A DNA stretch of 64,000 nt from Thiohalocapsa sp. ML1 (GTDB taxonomy: Bacteria > Pseudomonadota > Gammaproteobacteria > Chromatiales > Chromatiaceae), in assembly GCF_001469165.1 (NCBI RefSeq), contig NZ_JABX01000037.1:1-64000 (forward strand), given 5' to 3'. Positions 26,499 through 35,771 of the stretch are shown piece by piece (within the stretch, counting starts at the first letter, position 1; the number at the start of each line of letters is the position of its first letter). Below the pieces are notes generated by a model. The model searched no databases and was not told where the DNA came from. It was given only the letters and a program-made list of their open reading frames with translations. A program made the position numbers and the translations under genes.

Positions 26499-27776
26499 TC
26501 ACTCGGCGGCACTGGGGCGCTCGATGATCAGGAGGGACACATCGTCCTCCAATTCTGCATCGCCGCGCCAGCCCAGCACGGTCTCGCGCAGCAGCTCGGC
26601 CAGGTCCGCGCTGCTCTGTGCTCGGTTCGCGGCTAGGAGCCGGCACAGGTGGTCGAGGTTAAACGCGTTCCCGTCGATGTCGAAGCAGTCGGTGATGCCG
26701 TCGCTGTAGGTGATCAGGCGCTCGCCGGGGGCGAGGTGGAAGCGCTCCGCATCGTACGCGGCGCTGTCGAACATGCCCACCGGCAGCCCGCCCTTCGGCA
26801 GGAGCTCCACCGAGCCGTCGGCGCGCAGCAGGAGCGGTTGCGGGTGCCCGGCCAGCGCGATGCGCCCTGCGCCGGTGTGCGGATCGAGCACGCCGTAGAT
26901 GACGGTGGCGTAGCTGGTGACCTCGCCGTCGGGGTTGCACAGCTCCGCGTTCAGCGCGGCCAGCAGGGCGGCGGGGTCCAGGTAGGTGCCACTGCCGGCG
27001 ACCGACCCCGCGGCGCTGGCATGCGGCACCAGGGAGCGGCTCAGGCTCGCCGACAGGAGTGCCGCCGGGATGCCGTGGCCGGCGACGTCCAGGTGATAGA
27101 AGCCGATCTCGTCGGCGGACACCGGAAAAAAATGGAAGCTGTCGCCGGAGATCTTCGCGGCCGGCAGGAACAGCCAGCCCGCGCGCAACGGCGCGATGCT
27201 GGCGTCGGACACCGGCAACGACTCGCGCTGGATGCGGGCGGCGGCGGCGAGGTCGTTCTGGATCTGGCCGTAGGCGCGGTCCAGCGCGTCGTGGCTCTGC
27301 TTGAGGCGCCGGTTCTGCTCGGCGAGGCGCTCCTCCAGCCCGAGAATGCGCACGCCCACCTGCAGGCGGGCGCGCAGCACCTGCGCGTCGAACGGCTTGC
27401 CGACGAAGTCGTCAGCGCCGGCGTCGAGGCCGTAGACCAGGTCCGTGTCCTCGGTGCGGCCGGTGAGCAGCATGACGTAAACATAGTGCGAGAAGTCTTC
27501 GCGCCGAATGGCTGCGCAGACCTCGGGGCCGCTCATGCCGTCCATCATCCAGTCGCAGATGACGAGCCGGATGTCGCCGGCGCGCAGTCGCTCCAGCCCC
27601 TCCGCACCGTTGCTCGCGAGCACGGCCTCGAAGCCCCATTTGCGCAGGAGCGCGCGTACGTATACGCGCAGATCGAGTGCGTCGTCGATGACGAGCACTT
27701 TGAGCCGCGGCTGCGCTGCGGGGGCCGCTGCAAGGTTGTCCGCGGCTGTGCTGATCTGCGCTTGCGATATGGTCAT
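26499..27776 (-). CDS. Response regulator fused to PP2C-type phosphatase (RsbU-like)
   Basis: 425 residues. Residues 20-145: receiver domain with the acidic pair in VIDDALD, phosphoacceptor in VICDWMMDGM (about 75) and the lysine in GKPFD. Residues 145-185: coiled coil (LEERLAEQNRRLKQSHDALDRAYGQI). Residues 190-420: SpoIIE/PP2C phosphatase with GDSF, LDVAGHGIPAALLS, ITYSDGITDCFD and LEDDVSLLI metal-binding aspartates. It dephosphorylates STAS antagonists when activated by a sensor kinase, not encoded here. It heads the three-gene partner-switching operon. Confidence 0.93.
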   Translation of the reverse strand: MTISQAQISTAADNLAAAPAAQPRLKVLVIDDALDLRVYVRALLRKWGFEAVLASNGAEGLERLRAGDIRLVICDWMMDGMSGPEVCAAIRREDFSHYVYVMLLTGRTEDTDLVYGLDAGADDFVGKPFDAQVLRARLQVGVRILGLEERLAEQNRRLKQSHDALDRAYGQIQNDLAAAARIQRESLPVSDASIAPLRAGWLFLPAAKISGDSFHFFPVSADEIGFYHLDVAGHGIPAALLSASLSRSLVPHASAAGSVAGSGTYLDPAALLAALNAELCNPDGEVTSYATVIYGVLDPHTGAGRIALAGHPQPLLLRADGSVELLPKGGLPVGMFDSAAYDAERFHLAPGERLITYSDGITDCFDIDGNAFNLDHLCRLLAANRAQSSADLAELLRETVLGWRGDAELEDDVSLLIIERPSAAE

Positions 27777-28193
27777 GTTGGTTGGGCGGTGCCAAGGGGC
27801 ACGGGCAATGCGCCGACCCGCTGGGTGCTGATGAAAACCCTTATTGCAGCATTGCAAAACGCGACGCGCCGTGCGCCGGTTTGCGAACTGCAACGGCCGC
27901 AAGCCGGCCTTGGCCGACAGGCTGTGGCGACCGCGCGACGCAGGTTGGCACAGCCCCGGGTTACGAACAACAGCATCCCCGTAGGGTGGGGCAACCGCCT
28001 GGCCTCGGCCGGCTGCTTGCTGCCGTTCGTCGCCGAGCAGCCAAGCGCAACGGAACCGTTCTGCGATATGGCGCGGTCTTTGCTTATTTATGGCTGCTGG
28101 CGGCTGCTGCTTGCTGGGCAAGGCATCGGCATGAGGCTCGGCGGGCATCCGAGAACTTGTTCCGCCGGGCCGTGCCTGGACTATCATTAACTA
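27777..28193. other. Upstream region of the partner-switching operon
   Basis: About 420 bp without a convincing gene on either strand. It should contain the promoter for the operon reading leftwards from 27776. It is followed by a dispersed repeat and then the exosortase group on the plus strand. Confidence 0.5.
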
Positions 28194-28396
28194 GGTTGCT
28201 TGGGGGCGTGGAATGTTTGCAGGTGAGTCAAATTTCACGACGAAACGGCGCTTGAGGCAAAAAGGCCGAAGGCCAAGGTCCAAGGCAGACCTCCTCGGCC
28301 CTTGGCCCTTGGCCCTTTGTTGCACTTACGCGAACGAGCGGGCGGCGTAAGACGACGCTCCGTGCCCTGGTTGGTCTGAGGCTCTGCCTCGCTAGA
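28194..28396 (+). repeat. Dispersed intergenic repeat, copy C
   Basis: Same order as the copy near 24.2 kb: TTGCTTGGGGGCG left end, GTCAAATTTCACGACGAAAC, a heptamer-rich core (GGCCCTT repeats), AACGAGCGGGCGGCG and the right end TTGGTCTGAGGCTCTGCCTC. It stops about 20 bp before the DUF4114 start codon, so it directly forms the upstream region of that gene. Confidence 0.85.
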
Positions 28397-28416
28397 GTCT
28401 AGGAGATTACCCCAAG

Positions 28417-29274
28417 ATGACACACGAGATTTCACCTGTTTTCGGCAAGACTTACCCTGCGCAACGGGCGCTGGCGTGCGCTGCCGGCCTCTGGCTTGTG
28501 CTGGGGGCGACCCAGGCGCTGGCCATCAGCGACATGTCCAAGAGCATCTACTCGATCGAGATGGATCCCAAGGATCTGAACGCGATCCAGGCGCTGCTGC
28601 CTGAGCAGACGGTCAACAGGGCTTTCGTCAACAGTACCGTGGACCCGAACCTTCGGCTGCTCGAAAAGGCCGAGGTGTCGCTTACGTTCATCGACGAGGG
28701 TGCCGGCTACAAGAACAGCTTCGGCTACTTTCTGTTCGACGACGACAACAACATCCTCGATACTCAGACGATCTTCGCGAACGCGAGCAAGGAGATCGAC
28801 AAGATCGGCGGCGGCGCTGCCGACAATAAGAAGTTCGGCGGGCTCGAAGCCGGCGATACCGTGGATCTCGGCGTGTTCGACGCGGGCACCAACATCGGCT
28901 TCTGGCTCCAGGCCGACGGTTTCAACAGGCCGCAAGGCTATACCTACTACACGCTGGACCACCTGAACCCGGACGGCTTGCGCCACGTCGCCATGATCGC
29001 CGACGTGGTCAACGAGCGCGTCATCCTCGGCGTCGAGGACCTCTACAACCTCGGCGATCAGGACTTCAACGACATCGTGTTCACCTTCACCGCCTCGCCG
29101 TTCTCGGCCATCGACATCGCGAGCTTGCCTACCGGCGCGCCGGAGGCCGGCTCGATGGCGACAGCGTTCATCAGCGCCTCGTTGTTCGGCGCCTACGCGC
29201 GCCGCCGCGCTCGTCGCCGCGGCGCACGGGACCATGATGGGAGCGCCGATGACGGCACCCGCAGCGCCGGCTGA
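28417..29274 (+). CDS. Secreted DUF4114 protein with PEP-CTERM-like sorting tail
   Basis: 285 residues. A signal peptide (about 1-39) ends in TQALA. Residues 80-225 are DUF4114-like (FGYFLFDDDNNILD, DLGVFDAGTNIGFWLQA, LGVEDLYNLGDQDFNDIVFTF), a D/N-rich beta domain that may bind calcium. The end has PEAGS, a short hydrophobic stretch (MATAFISASLFGAY) and a cluster ARRRARRR, i.e. the three parts of an exosortase signal, but with PEA in place of PEP and 17 extra residues after the arginines. It overlaps the next gene, and an exosortase is encoded three genes on, so it is the probable substrate. Confidence 0.75.
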   Translation: MTHEISPVFGKTYPAQRALACAAGLWLVLGATQALAISDMSKSIYSIEMDPKDLNAIQALLPEQTVNRAFVNSTVDPNLRLLEKAEVSLTFIDEGAGYKNSFGYFLFDDDNNILDTQTIFANASKEIDKIGGGAADNKKFGGLEAGDTVDLGVFDAGTNIGFWLQADGFNRPQGYTYYTLDHLNPDGLRHVAMIADVVNERVILGVEDLYNLGDQDFNDIVFTFTASPFSAIDIASLPTGAPEAGSMATAFISASLFGAYARRRARRRGARDHDGSADDGTRSAG

Positions 29275-31483
29275 TCGGCATCGCCGAACCAAGTTGATCG
29301 CCGCGATTGTCGCGGCGATGACCATCGTGAGCCTGCTTGCGCTCGTGGTCATTGTCGCCCGCGAGCAGATCTCGGGTTCGGCCATCGCGGTGCACCATGG
29401 ACGCGACAGCGGCGACGCTGACGGCCAGCGCGTCGCCCTGGAAGCCCTGCTCGCGCAGGACCCGCACGACGACACCGCCGTTGCCGAGCTCGCCGCTCTC
29501 GCCACCGCGGACGGCCGCTGGCTAGAGGCGGCCCGGCAATGGGGCACGCTCGCGAAGCTCGACCCGCTGCATCCCGACGCGCGCTTCGAGCAGGCGCGCG
29601 CGCTCCTCGCCGCCGGCGACGTGCCCGGCGCCGAGGCCGCCCTCGCCGAGGCCGGCGGTTCCCTGGACGGCCGCAGTCATGCACTCGTCGCGCGCGCCGC
29701 GCTGCTGCGTGGCGATCTTGCGCGTGCGCGCGAGGCAGTTGCACAGGCCGAGGCGGCGGACCCCGATCTGCCGGCGGTGCAGCTTCTGCTCGCCGACTTG
29801 GCCTTTCTCGACGGCGATGACGAGCGTGCGAAGCCCCGCTACACCAGGCTCGCCGGTGACCCGGAGACCGCCGCCGCGGCCGCCATTGGCCTCGCGCAGA
29901 TCGCGTTGCGCGCCGGTGACACGGAGGCGGCGCTGGCGGCGCTCGTGTCCGTGCCCGGCGACGCCGGCCGGCAGGCGCTGACCGCCCGGGCGTCGCTGTA
30001 TCGGCAGATGGGGCGCACGGGCGAGGCGGAGCAGGACTATCGCGCGCTGATGGACGCGCATGGCCCGCTGCCGGACCTTGTTGTCCCGCTCGCCGAGCTC
30101 CGCGGCGCCGCGCAGGACGCAGCGGCTGTCATGGAGCTTCGGCGCGCGCTCGCGGGTACCGATGCCGCCGATCTCGCCGCCCGACACTATCTGCAGGCTA
30201 TCGAACGCTACCTGGGCGGCGACGCCGCCGCCGCGCGCGACTACCTGGGCTGGGCCGCGGATTTTTTCTCTGGCCGCGACCTGTACCGCTGGATGCAGCT
30301 CGACGTCGGCGCCGAGCTCGGCGATCCCGCATTGGTCACGGCGGCCTTGACGCGCATCCAGGCCGGGGTCGTGAGCCCGGAGCGGCGCGCGCGGGTCGCA
30401 ACGCTGCTGACGGAGCGCGCCGCGGCCTTTGCCGACGGCGGTGATGCGGCGCGCGCGCAGATGCTTGCCGATGCCGCGCTTGGGTTGCTGCCCGACTTTG
30501 CATCGGCACAGCTCGTCGCGGCGCGCGCCGCGCTGCTGGCTGGTGACGATGAGCGTGCGCGTGCGCTTGCGAGCGCGCTCGAGGACGACCCCGAGCATCG
30601 CGCGGCCGCGCTGGAGGTGTCCGGCCGGGCGGCGCTCGCGGCTGACGATTTCGACGGCGCCGCGGCGCAGTTCCGGGCGCTTGCCGAGGCCCTACCCGAG
30701 GCCGCCGTGGGCAGCTACTGGCAGGGTGTGACGGCGGCGCGTGCAGGGGATCTCGCCGCCGCCGAGGCGTTGCTGCGCGAGGCCTATCGCCGGCGCGCCG
30801 ACCCGCGCATTGAGGCCGCGCTGATGGACGTGCTGATGCAACGCGCCGATTGGTCCGCGGCCGATGCCTTGGCCACGGCGGTGGCGGCATCGAGCGATGC
30901 CGCGACCCGTGCCCGCGGCCTTGCCTATCGGGGCGGTCTGCTGGAGGCGCAGGGCGAGCTTGAGCCGGCCGCCGCGGCCTATGCCGAGGCGGCATCGGCG
31001 GACCCGCGGCGCGCGCCCTACGCCTTGGCCGCGGCGGACCTGCTGATGGCGCAGTCGCGCTGGGACGCCGCGCGCGCGGTGCTCGCCACCGCCGCGGCAC
31101 AGCATCCCGACAACCGCTACATCGCCTTCAAGCGCGCGCTGCTGGCACAGCGGGCCGGTGCGAACGAGGAGGCCGAGCAGCGCTACCGCGACCTGCTTGT
31201 CACCAGCGCCGACTGGGCACTGCCCATGGTGAACCTGTCCGAGCTGCTCGACGACACCGCGGAGGCCCTGACCCTGGCGGAGCGGGCCGCGACCTTGGCA
31301 CCGGATTGGCCGGACGCGCATTGGAATCTCGCCCAGCGCCGCGCCGCCCTGGGGGACGACGGCGGCGCCGCAGAGGCCGCCCGTGCCGTGCTCGGGCTGG
31401 CGCCGGAGCATGCCGAGGCCCAGGCGCTGCTCGACCGGCTGGGTAGCGCCCGCCCTGGCGGTGCAACTGGCGGTGCAACATGA
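29249..31483 (+). CDS. Membrane-anchored TPR protein of the exosortase group
   Basis: 744 residues. An N-terminal transmembrane helix (LIAAIVAAMTIVSLLALVVIVA, about 16-37) is followed by some 680 residues of alanine-rich helical repeats of 34-residue spacing, i.e. many TPRs, probably periplasmic. Comparable TPR proteins (PrsT-like) accompany PEP-CTERM/exosortase loci. The ATG at 29249 is preferred over 29234 because GGGAG lies 5 nt upstream; the gene overlaps the DUF4114 gene. The stop overlaps the next start (ATGA), so translation is coupled. Confidence 0.8.
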   Translation: MTAPAAPADRHRRTKLIAAIVAAMTIVSLLALVVIVAREQISGSAIAVHHGRDSGDADGQRVALEALLAQDPHDDTAVAELAALATADGRWLEAARQWGTLAKLDPLHPDARFEQARALLAAGDVPGAEAALAEAGGSLDGRSHALVARAALLRGDLARAREAVAQAEAADPDLPAVQLLLADLAFLDGDDERAKPRYTRLAGDPETAAAAAIGLAQIALRAGDTEAALAALVSVPGDAGRQALTARASLYRQMGRTGEAEQDYRALMDAHGPLPDLVVPLAELRGAAQDAAAVMELRRALAGTDAADLAARHYLQAIERYLGGDAAAARDYLGWAADFFSGRDLYRWMQLDVGAELGDPALVTAALTRIQAGVVSPERRARVATLLTERAAAFADGGDAARAQMLADAALGLLPDFASAQLVAARAALLAGDDERARALASALEDDPEHRAAALEVSGRAALAADDFDGAAAQFRALAEALPEAAVGSYWQGVTAARAGDLAAAEALLREAYRRRADPRIEAALMDVLMQRADWSAADALATAVAASSDAATRARGLAYRGGLLEAQGELEPAAAAYAEAASADPRRAPYALAAADLLMAQSRWDAARAVLATAAAQHPDNRYIAFKRALLAQRAGANEEAEQRYRDLLVTSADWALPMVNLSELLDDTAEALTLAERAATLAPDWPDAHWNLAQRRAALGDDGGAAEAARAVLGLAPEHAEAQALLDRLGSARPGGATGGAT

Positions 31484-32712
31484 GCACGCGGGCGGGTGCC
31501 GAGGGTGCCGAGGGTGCCGTCGGCGCCGGCCCGGCCGCGTGGCCGATGGCGCGGGTGCTCGCCGCGCCGCTGCTGACGCTGGCGCTATTGGCGCCGAGTC
31601 TGCCCTGGATCTGGCGGGCCTGGTTCTCCTCGCCCCTCGACGCCTGGGGCTGGGTGTTTCTGCTGCTCGGCTGTCTGTGGTGGTTCCTGGTGCTGGACCT
31701 GCTCTCGGCGGTGCCGTCGGACGCAGGCTCGGCCGTCGATCACGCCGGTTGGCCCTGGTTGGCGCTCGGCGTCGGCGTCGCGGTGCTCGGGCTTGCGCTC
31801 GACGTGCGCGTGGCGCTCGCGGCGGCGGCACTCGCCTGCGGCTGGGCCGTCGCCTGGCTGCTCAACGGCGGGCGGGTCGCGCTGCTGCTGCTGCCGGCGC
31901 TGCTGCTCGGGCTCTTGGCGCTGCCCACCACGGGCTACCTGCTGCAGCAAGGCTGGATCGCGCTCGGCGGGCTGCTCGGGCTCGCCGGCTGGTCGGCGCC
32001 GGCGGGGCCGGGCGTGCTGCTGCTGAAGGCGGGGGTCGCGCTCGGGGCGCTCGCGCTCGGGCTGCTGCTCGCCTGGCTCGGGCGGCTCGGCCGGCTCGGC
32101 GCGCCGCGACCGGCCATCACGGCCTATGCGGTCGCGGTGCTGGTCGGTGCCGCCGGGCTCGTCCTGGCGCTGAATCCGCCCGCGTTCGGCCCGCCGGTCG
32201 CGCTGGTGGAGGACGAGTGGGCCTTCGGGTCCTGGCTCGGCGCCGAGATCCCGGTCTCGCCGGCGGAACAGCGGCTGTTCGCCGACAGCCGCCGGCTCAG
32301 CAAGCGGCTCTATAGCACCCGCGACGGCCGGCGCGTGAGCGTGCTGCTGGTGGAAAGCGACGATGTCCATGCCCTCCACACGCCGGAGTATTGCCTGAGC
32401 GGCAGCGGCTGGCGCCTGTCGCGGGATGAGGCCTTGCGCGATGCGGACGGACTGGGCTTCGGGGCCGAGGCGCCGGCGGCCGGCGTGCTGACGGCGGCGC
32501 GCGGCAGGCAGCGGCTGTCCGGTGTGTATTGGTTCTCCTCACCGCAGCGCTCGAGCGGCGATCTCGCCGGGCTGCGGCTGCAACGCCGGCTCACGCCGGG
32601 GGAGCGCTATTCGATGACGCTGGTGACCGCGGTGGGCGATGCGGACGCAAGCGCCGAGCAGGCGCTTGGGGACTTCGTGCGCGAGGCGCCTTGGACGGCG
32701 CCGGCGCCATGA
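31480..32712 (+). CDS. EpsI-like exosortase-associated membrane protein
   Basis: 410 residues. Residues 20-245 are about seven hydrophobic segments. The C-terminal 160 residues form an EpsI-like periplasmic domain: VALVEDEWAFGSW, HTPEYCLSGSGWRLSRDEAL, then GVYWFSSPQRSSGDLAGLRL, with the conserved histidine-proline and cysteine. In many exosortase systems this domain is fused to the exosortase C-terminus or encoded separately beside it; here it is fused to a membrane domain of its own. It lies 16 bp upstream of the exosortase gene. Confidence 0.75.
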   Translation: MSTRAGAEGAEGAVGAGPAAWPMARVLAAPLLTLALLAPSLPWIWRAWFSSPLDAWGWVFLLLGCLWWFLVLDLLSAVPSDAGSAVDHAGWPWLALGVGVAVLGLALDVRVALAAAALACGWAVAWLLNGGRVALLLLPALLLGLLALPTTGYLLQQGWIALGGLLGLAGWSAPAGPGVLLLKAGVALGALALGLLLAWLGRLGRLGAPRPAITAYAVAVLVGAAGLVLALNPPAFGPPVALVEDEWAFGSWLGAEIPVSPAEQRLFADSRRLSKRLYSTRDGRRVSVLLVESDDVHALHTPEYCLSGSGWRLSRDEALRDADGLGFGAEAPAAGVLTAARGRQRLSGVYWFSSPQRSSGDLAGLRLQRRLTPGERYSMTLVTAVGDADASAEQALGDFVREAPWTAPAP

Positions 32713-32728
32713 GCTGCCACCGCACGCC

Positions 32729-33589
32729 ATGAGCGTGCCGGGCCACGCAGAGGCGGTGGCGGGGGCTGCCCGCTGGTGGCCGCTCGCGGTGGGCGCGCTG
32801 CTGGTCGCAGCGGGGCTCCTCGCGCAGCGCCCGAGCGTGCTCATGGGGGAGCCGTTGGCGCATCTGCTGCTGGTCGGCACCGCCGCCCTGCTGCTGCTGC
32901 ATCGGCTGCGGCAGGCCGGCACGCTGCGCTGGGGGCAGGGCGACAGCGTCTGGCTCGGCGTCGGGCTGGCGCTGGCCGCGGCCGTCGCCGGCTTTGCCTC
33001 GCCGCTGGCGGGGGCGCTGCGGCCGGTGCTGCTCCAGGGTGCGCTGGCGCTGTTGCTGCTGAGCGCGGTGGTGGTGCTGTTCGGCGCGCGCATGGCGGGG
33101 CGGCTGGCGGCGCCGATCCTGGTGCTGTTTCTGTTCGTGCCGGTGCTGCCCTTGTTCGAGGCGGCGCTGAGCTATCCGCTGCGGCGGCTCTCGGCGCTAT
33201 TGGCCGCTGGGCTGCTGTCCGTCGGCCCGGGCGAGGTGCGGCTCGCCGGCACGGAGCTTAGCTGGGGCGAGCTCAAGGTCAGCGTCACGTCGGCCTGCTC
33301 CGGTCTCACGCTGCTGCAGAACCTGCTTTGGGTCGCGTGGTGGACGGTGCTGCTGCGCCACGCCGGGTTCCGGCCGCGCTTCCTGCACGCGCTGCTCGCG
33401 GTGCCCGCCGTCATCATCGCGAACACGCTACGGGTGGTCGCGCTGGCGCTCGGTGCGGCCTGGTTCGGGGAGGGCATCCTCACCGGCACGCCGCACGTCG
33501 TCATCGGCTGGGTCGCGGTGGCGCTGGCGGCGGGGCTGTTCCTGGCGATGGAGCAGGTGTTTCCGGCGACGGCGCCGGCGCCGGACTGA
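32729..33589 (+). CDS. Exosortase (cysteine transpeptidase-like membrane protease)
   Basis: 286 residues with about eight transmembrane helices. The catalytic triad region is complete: SACSGLTLLQNLL (cysteine), VPAVIIANTLRVVALAL (arginine) and PHVVIGW (histidine), in the order and spacing of exosortases/archaeosortases. These enzymes cut C-terminal sorting signals and attach the protein to the cell surface, often together with exopolysaccharide export. The subclass cannot be named by eye. The ATG at 32729 is used. Downstream lie LPS heptose genes. Confidence 0.92.
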   Translation: MSVPGHAEAVAGAARWWPLAVGALLVAAGLLAQRPSVLMGEPLAHLLLVGTAALLLLHRLRQAGTLRWGQGDSVWLGVGLALAAAVAGFASPLAGALRPVLLQGALALLLLSAVVVLFGARMAGRLAAPILVLFLFVPVLPLFEAALSYPLRRLSALLAAGLLSVGPGEVRLAGTELSWGELKVSVTSACSGLTLLQNLLWVAWWTVLLRHAGFRPRFLHALLAVPAVIIANTLRVVALALGAAWFGEGILTGTPHVVIGWVAVALAAGLFLAMEQVFPATAPAPD

Positions 33590-33693
33590 CGCCCGCGGGG
33601 TGCGCCGCGTTGCCAGCGGGGTAACCCCCTCGGCATACTGCCGGACTGTCGTTAGCTCAACCGCGCGCCCGCCCGGGCGACGCCGAAGCCGCA

Positions 33694-34281
33694 ATGCAAG
33701 ACCTGATCCACGCCACCTTTGCCGCTCACGTTGCGGTGCTGAACGACACCGCCGCGCTGGCGCCGGACATCGCCCGCTTCGCGGAGCAGATCGGTGTCTG
33801 CCTCGGGCGCGGCGGGCGCGTGTTCTGGATGGGCAACGGCGGCAGCGCCGCGGACTGTCAGCACTTGGCCGCGGAGCTGGTGGGCCGCTTCGAGCGCGAG
33901 CGGCCGGGGCTCGCGTCCATCGCGCTGACCACGGACAGCTCCATCCTGACCTCGGTGGCCAACGACTACGGCTTCGAGTCCGTGTTCGCTCGCCAGGTCG
34001 AGGCGCTGTGCCGCGACGGCGACGTGCTTGTGGGGCTGTCCACGTCCGGCAACAGCGCCAACGTGCTGCGGGCGATGGAGCGCGCCGCGGGCCGCGGCGT
34101 GTTTCGAGTCGGTCTCACCGGCGCCGGCGGCGGGCGGCTCGCCGAGACCTGCGAGCTGTGCCTGACGGTGCCGTCCGGCGTCACCGCGCGCGTCCAGGAG
34201 GCGCACATCGTCATCGGCCACATCGTCTGCGACCTCGTGGAGCGGCAGGTGACGGGCACCGGCGGGCAGGGGCCGCGCTGA
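33694..34281 (+). CDS. gmhA: Sedoheptulose-7-phosphate isomerase
   Basis: 195 residues, one SIS domain. GNGGSAADCQHLAAELVGRF (about 49-68) carries the substrate loop, and LSTSGNSANVL (about 117-127) the phosphate-binding serine/threonine run; the family histidine occurs in EAHIVIGHIVCD. It converts sedoheptulose 7-phosphate to D-glycero-D-manno-heptose 7-phosphate, the first step to ADP-heptose for LPS core. The TGATG overlap with hldE shows translational coupling to the next step. Confidence 0.9.
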   Translation: MQDLIHATFAAHVAVLNDTAALAPDIARFAEQIGVCLGRGGRVFWMGNGGSAADCQHLAAELVGRFERERPGLASIALTTDSSILTSVANDYGFESVFARQVEALCRDGDVLVGLSTSGNSANVLRAMERAAGRGVFRVGLTGAGGGRLAETCELCLTVPSGVTARVQEAHIVIGHIVCDLVERQVTGTGGQGPR

Positions 34282-35759
34282 TGTTCCGCGTGCCGGAGCG
34301 GGTTCGGGCTGCCGTCGCCGGGCGCTTCGGCGCCCGCCGCGTGCTGGTGGTCGGCGACCTGATGCTGGATCGGTATCTCACCGGGGCCGTCGGCAGAATC
34401 TCCCCGGAGGCGCCGGTGCCGGTGCTGCGCTTGGGGGGCGAGCGGGTCGTCGCCGGCGGTGCCGCAAACGTCGCGCGCAATCTCATCGGGCTCGGGCTGA
34501 GCGTCGCCGTCGCCGGCGTGTGCGGGGCGGACGCCGACGGCTCGGCGCTGACCGCGCTGCTCGATGCCGCCGGCATGGACCGGGCCGCCGTGCTGGTGGA
34601 CCTGGGGCGGCCGACGACGAGCAAGACCCGCGTCGTCGCGAGTGGTCAGCAGATGCTGCGCATCGACAGCGAAGACACCGCCGCGTTGTCCGCGCCGCTC
34701 GCGGATGCACTGGTGCAAGCGGTGCTCGCGCGTTTGCCGGACGCACAGGTGCTGCTCTTGTCCGACTATGCAAAGGGCGTGTTGAGCGCCGACGTCTGCG
34801 CACGGCTCATCGATGCCGCCGCGTCCCGCGGGCTGCCGGTGCTCGTGGACCCGAAGGGGCGCGACTTCTCGCGCTACCGCGGTGCGACCCTGCTGACGCC
34901 GAATCGCGCCGAGCTGGCGCTCGCCACGGGCGCGGATGCCACGGATCTGGACGGGCTGCTGGCGCAGGGCGAGGTGCTGCGGGCGGCACTCGGGCTCCGC
35001 CAGGTCGTGGTGACCCTGGGCGAGCTGGGCATGGCGCTGCTGGATGGCGATCACCCGCAACCGACGCGTGTGCCGGCGGTGGCGCGGGAGGTGTTCGACG
35101 TCTCCGGTGCCGGCGACACCGTGATTGCCAGCATCGCGGCGGGGCTTGCCGCCGGACTCGACCCCATCGATACAGCCCATCTTGCGAACCTCGCGGCCGG
35201 TGTCGTGGTCGGGCACCGCGGCACCGCGGCCATCACGGCGGCGGAGCTGGCCGCGGCCATCGCCGGCGAGGCGGCGCTGGAGCAGGCCGCGAAGGTGCGC
35301 GGCCTCGCCGACATGCGCGCGCAGGTGGAGGCGTGGCGCGCGGCCGGCGAGCGTGTCGTCTTCACCAACGGCTGCTTCGATCTCCTGCACGTCGGCCACG
35401 TGACCTACCTGGAGCGCGCGCGCCGGCACGGGCAGCGGCTCGTGGTGGGGCTCAACACGGACCGCTCGGTGCGCGCCCTGAAGGGGCCGGAGCGCCCGCT
35501 CATTGGCGAGCAGGACCGCGCCCGGGTGCTGGCCGCGCTGGCGGCGGTGGACGGCGTCGTGCTGTTCGACGAGGACACGCCCATCGAGCTGATCCGGGCG
35601 CTGCGCCCGGACGTGCTGGCGAAGGGCGCGGATTATCGCGAGGACGAGGTCGTCGGCGCCGCCGAGGTCAAGGGTTGGGGCGGGCAGGTGGTGCTGGTGC
35701 CGCTGGTGGCGGACCGCAGCACGTCGGCCATCGTCGCGCGCATGCATCCGGACGGCTGA
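34281..35759 (+). CDS. hldE: Bifunctional heptose-7-phosphate kinase / heptose-1-phosphate adenylyltransferase
   Basis: 492 residues. Residues 1-325 are a ribokinase-fold kinase (VVGDLMLDRYLTGAVGRISPEAPVPVL; catalytic FDVSGAGDTVIASIA at about 272-286). Residues 350-492 are a nucleotidyltransferase (VVFTNGCFDLLHVGHVTYLE with the HxGH motif, and LAKGADYREDEVVG). It phosphorylates heptose 7-phosphate at C1 and, after the phosphatase GmhB (not in the window), adenylylates it to ADP-heptose. The ATG overlaps the gmhA stop. Confidence 0.95.
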   Translation: MFRVPERVRAAVAGRFGARRVLVVGDLMLDRYLTGAVGRISPEAPVPVLRLGGERVVAGGAANVARNLIGLGLSVAVAGVCGADADGSALTALLDAAGMDRAAVLVDLGRPTTSKTRVVASGQQMLRIDSEDTAALSAPLADALVQAVLARLPDAQVLLLSDYAKGVLSADVCARLIDAAASRGLPVLVDPKGRDFSRYRGATLLTPNRAELALATGADATDLDGLLAQGEVLRAALGLRQVVVTLGELGMALLDGDHPQPTRVPAVAREVFDVSGAGDTVIASIAAGLAAGLDPIDTAHLANLAAGVVVGHRGTAAITAAELAAAIAGEAALEQAAKVRGLADMRAQVEAWRAAGERVVFTNGCFDLLHVGHVTYLERARRHGQRLVVGLNTDRSVRALKGPERPLIGEQDRARVLAALAAVDGVVLFDEDTPIELIRALRPDVLAKGADYREDEVVGAAEVKGWGGQVVLVPLVADRSTSAIVARMHPDG

Positions 35760-35771
35760 CGGGCGGCGGCC

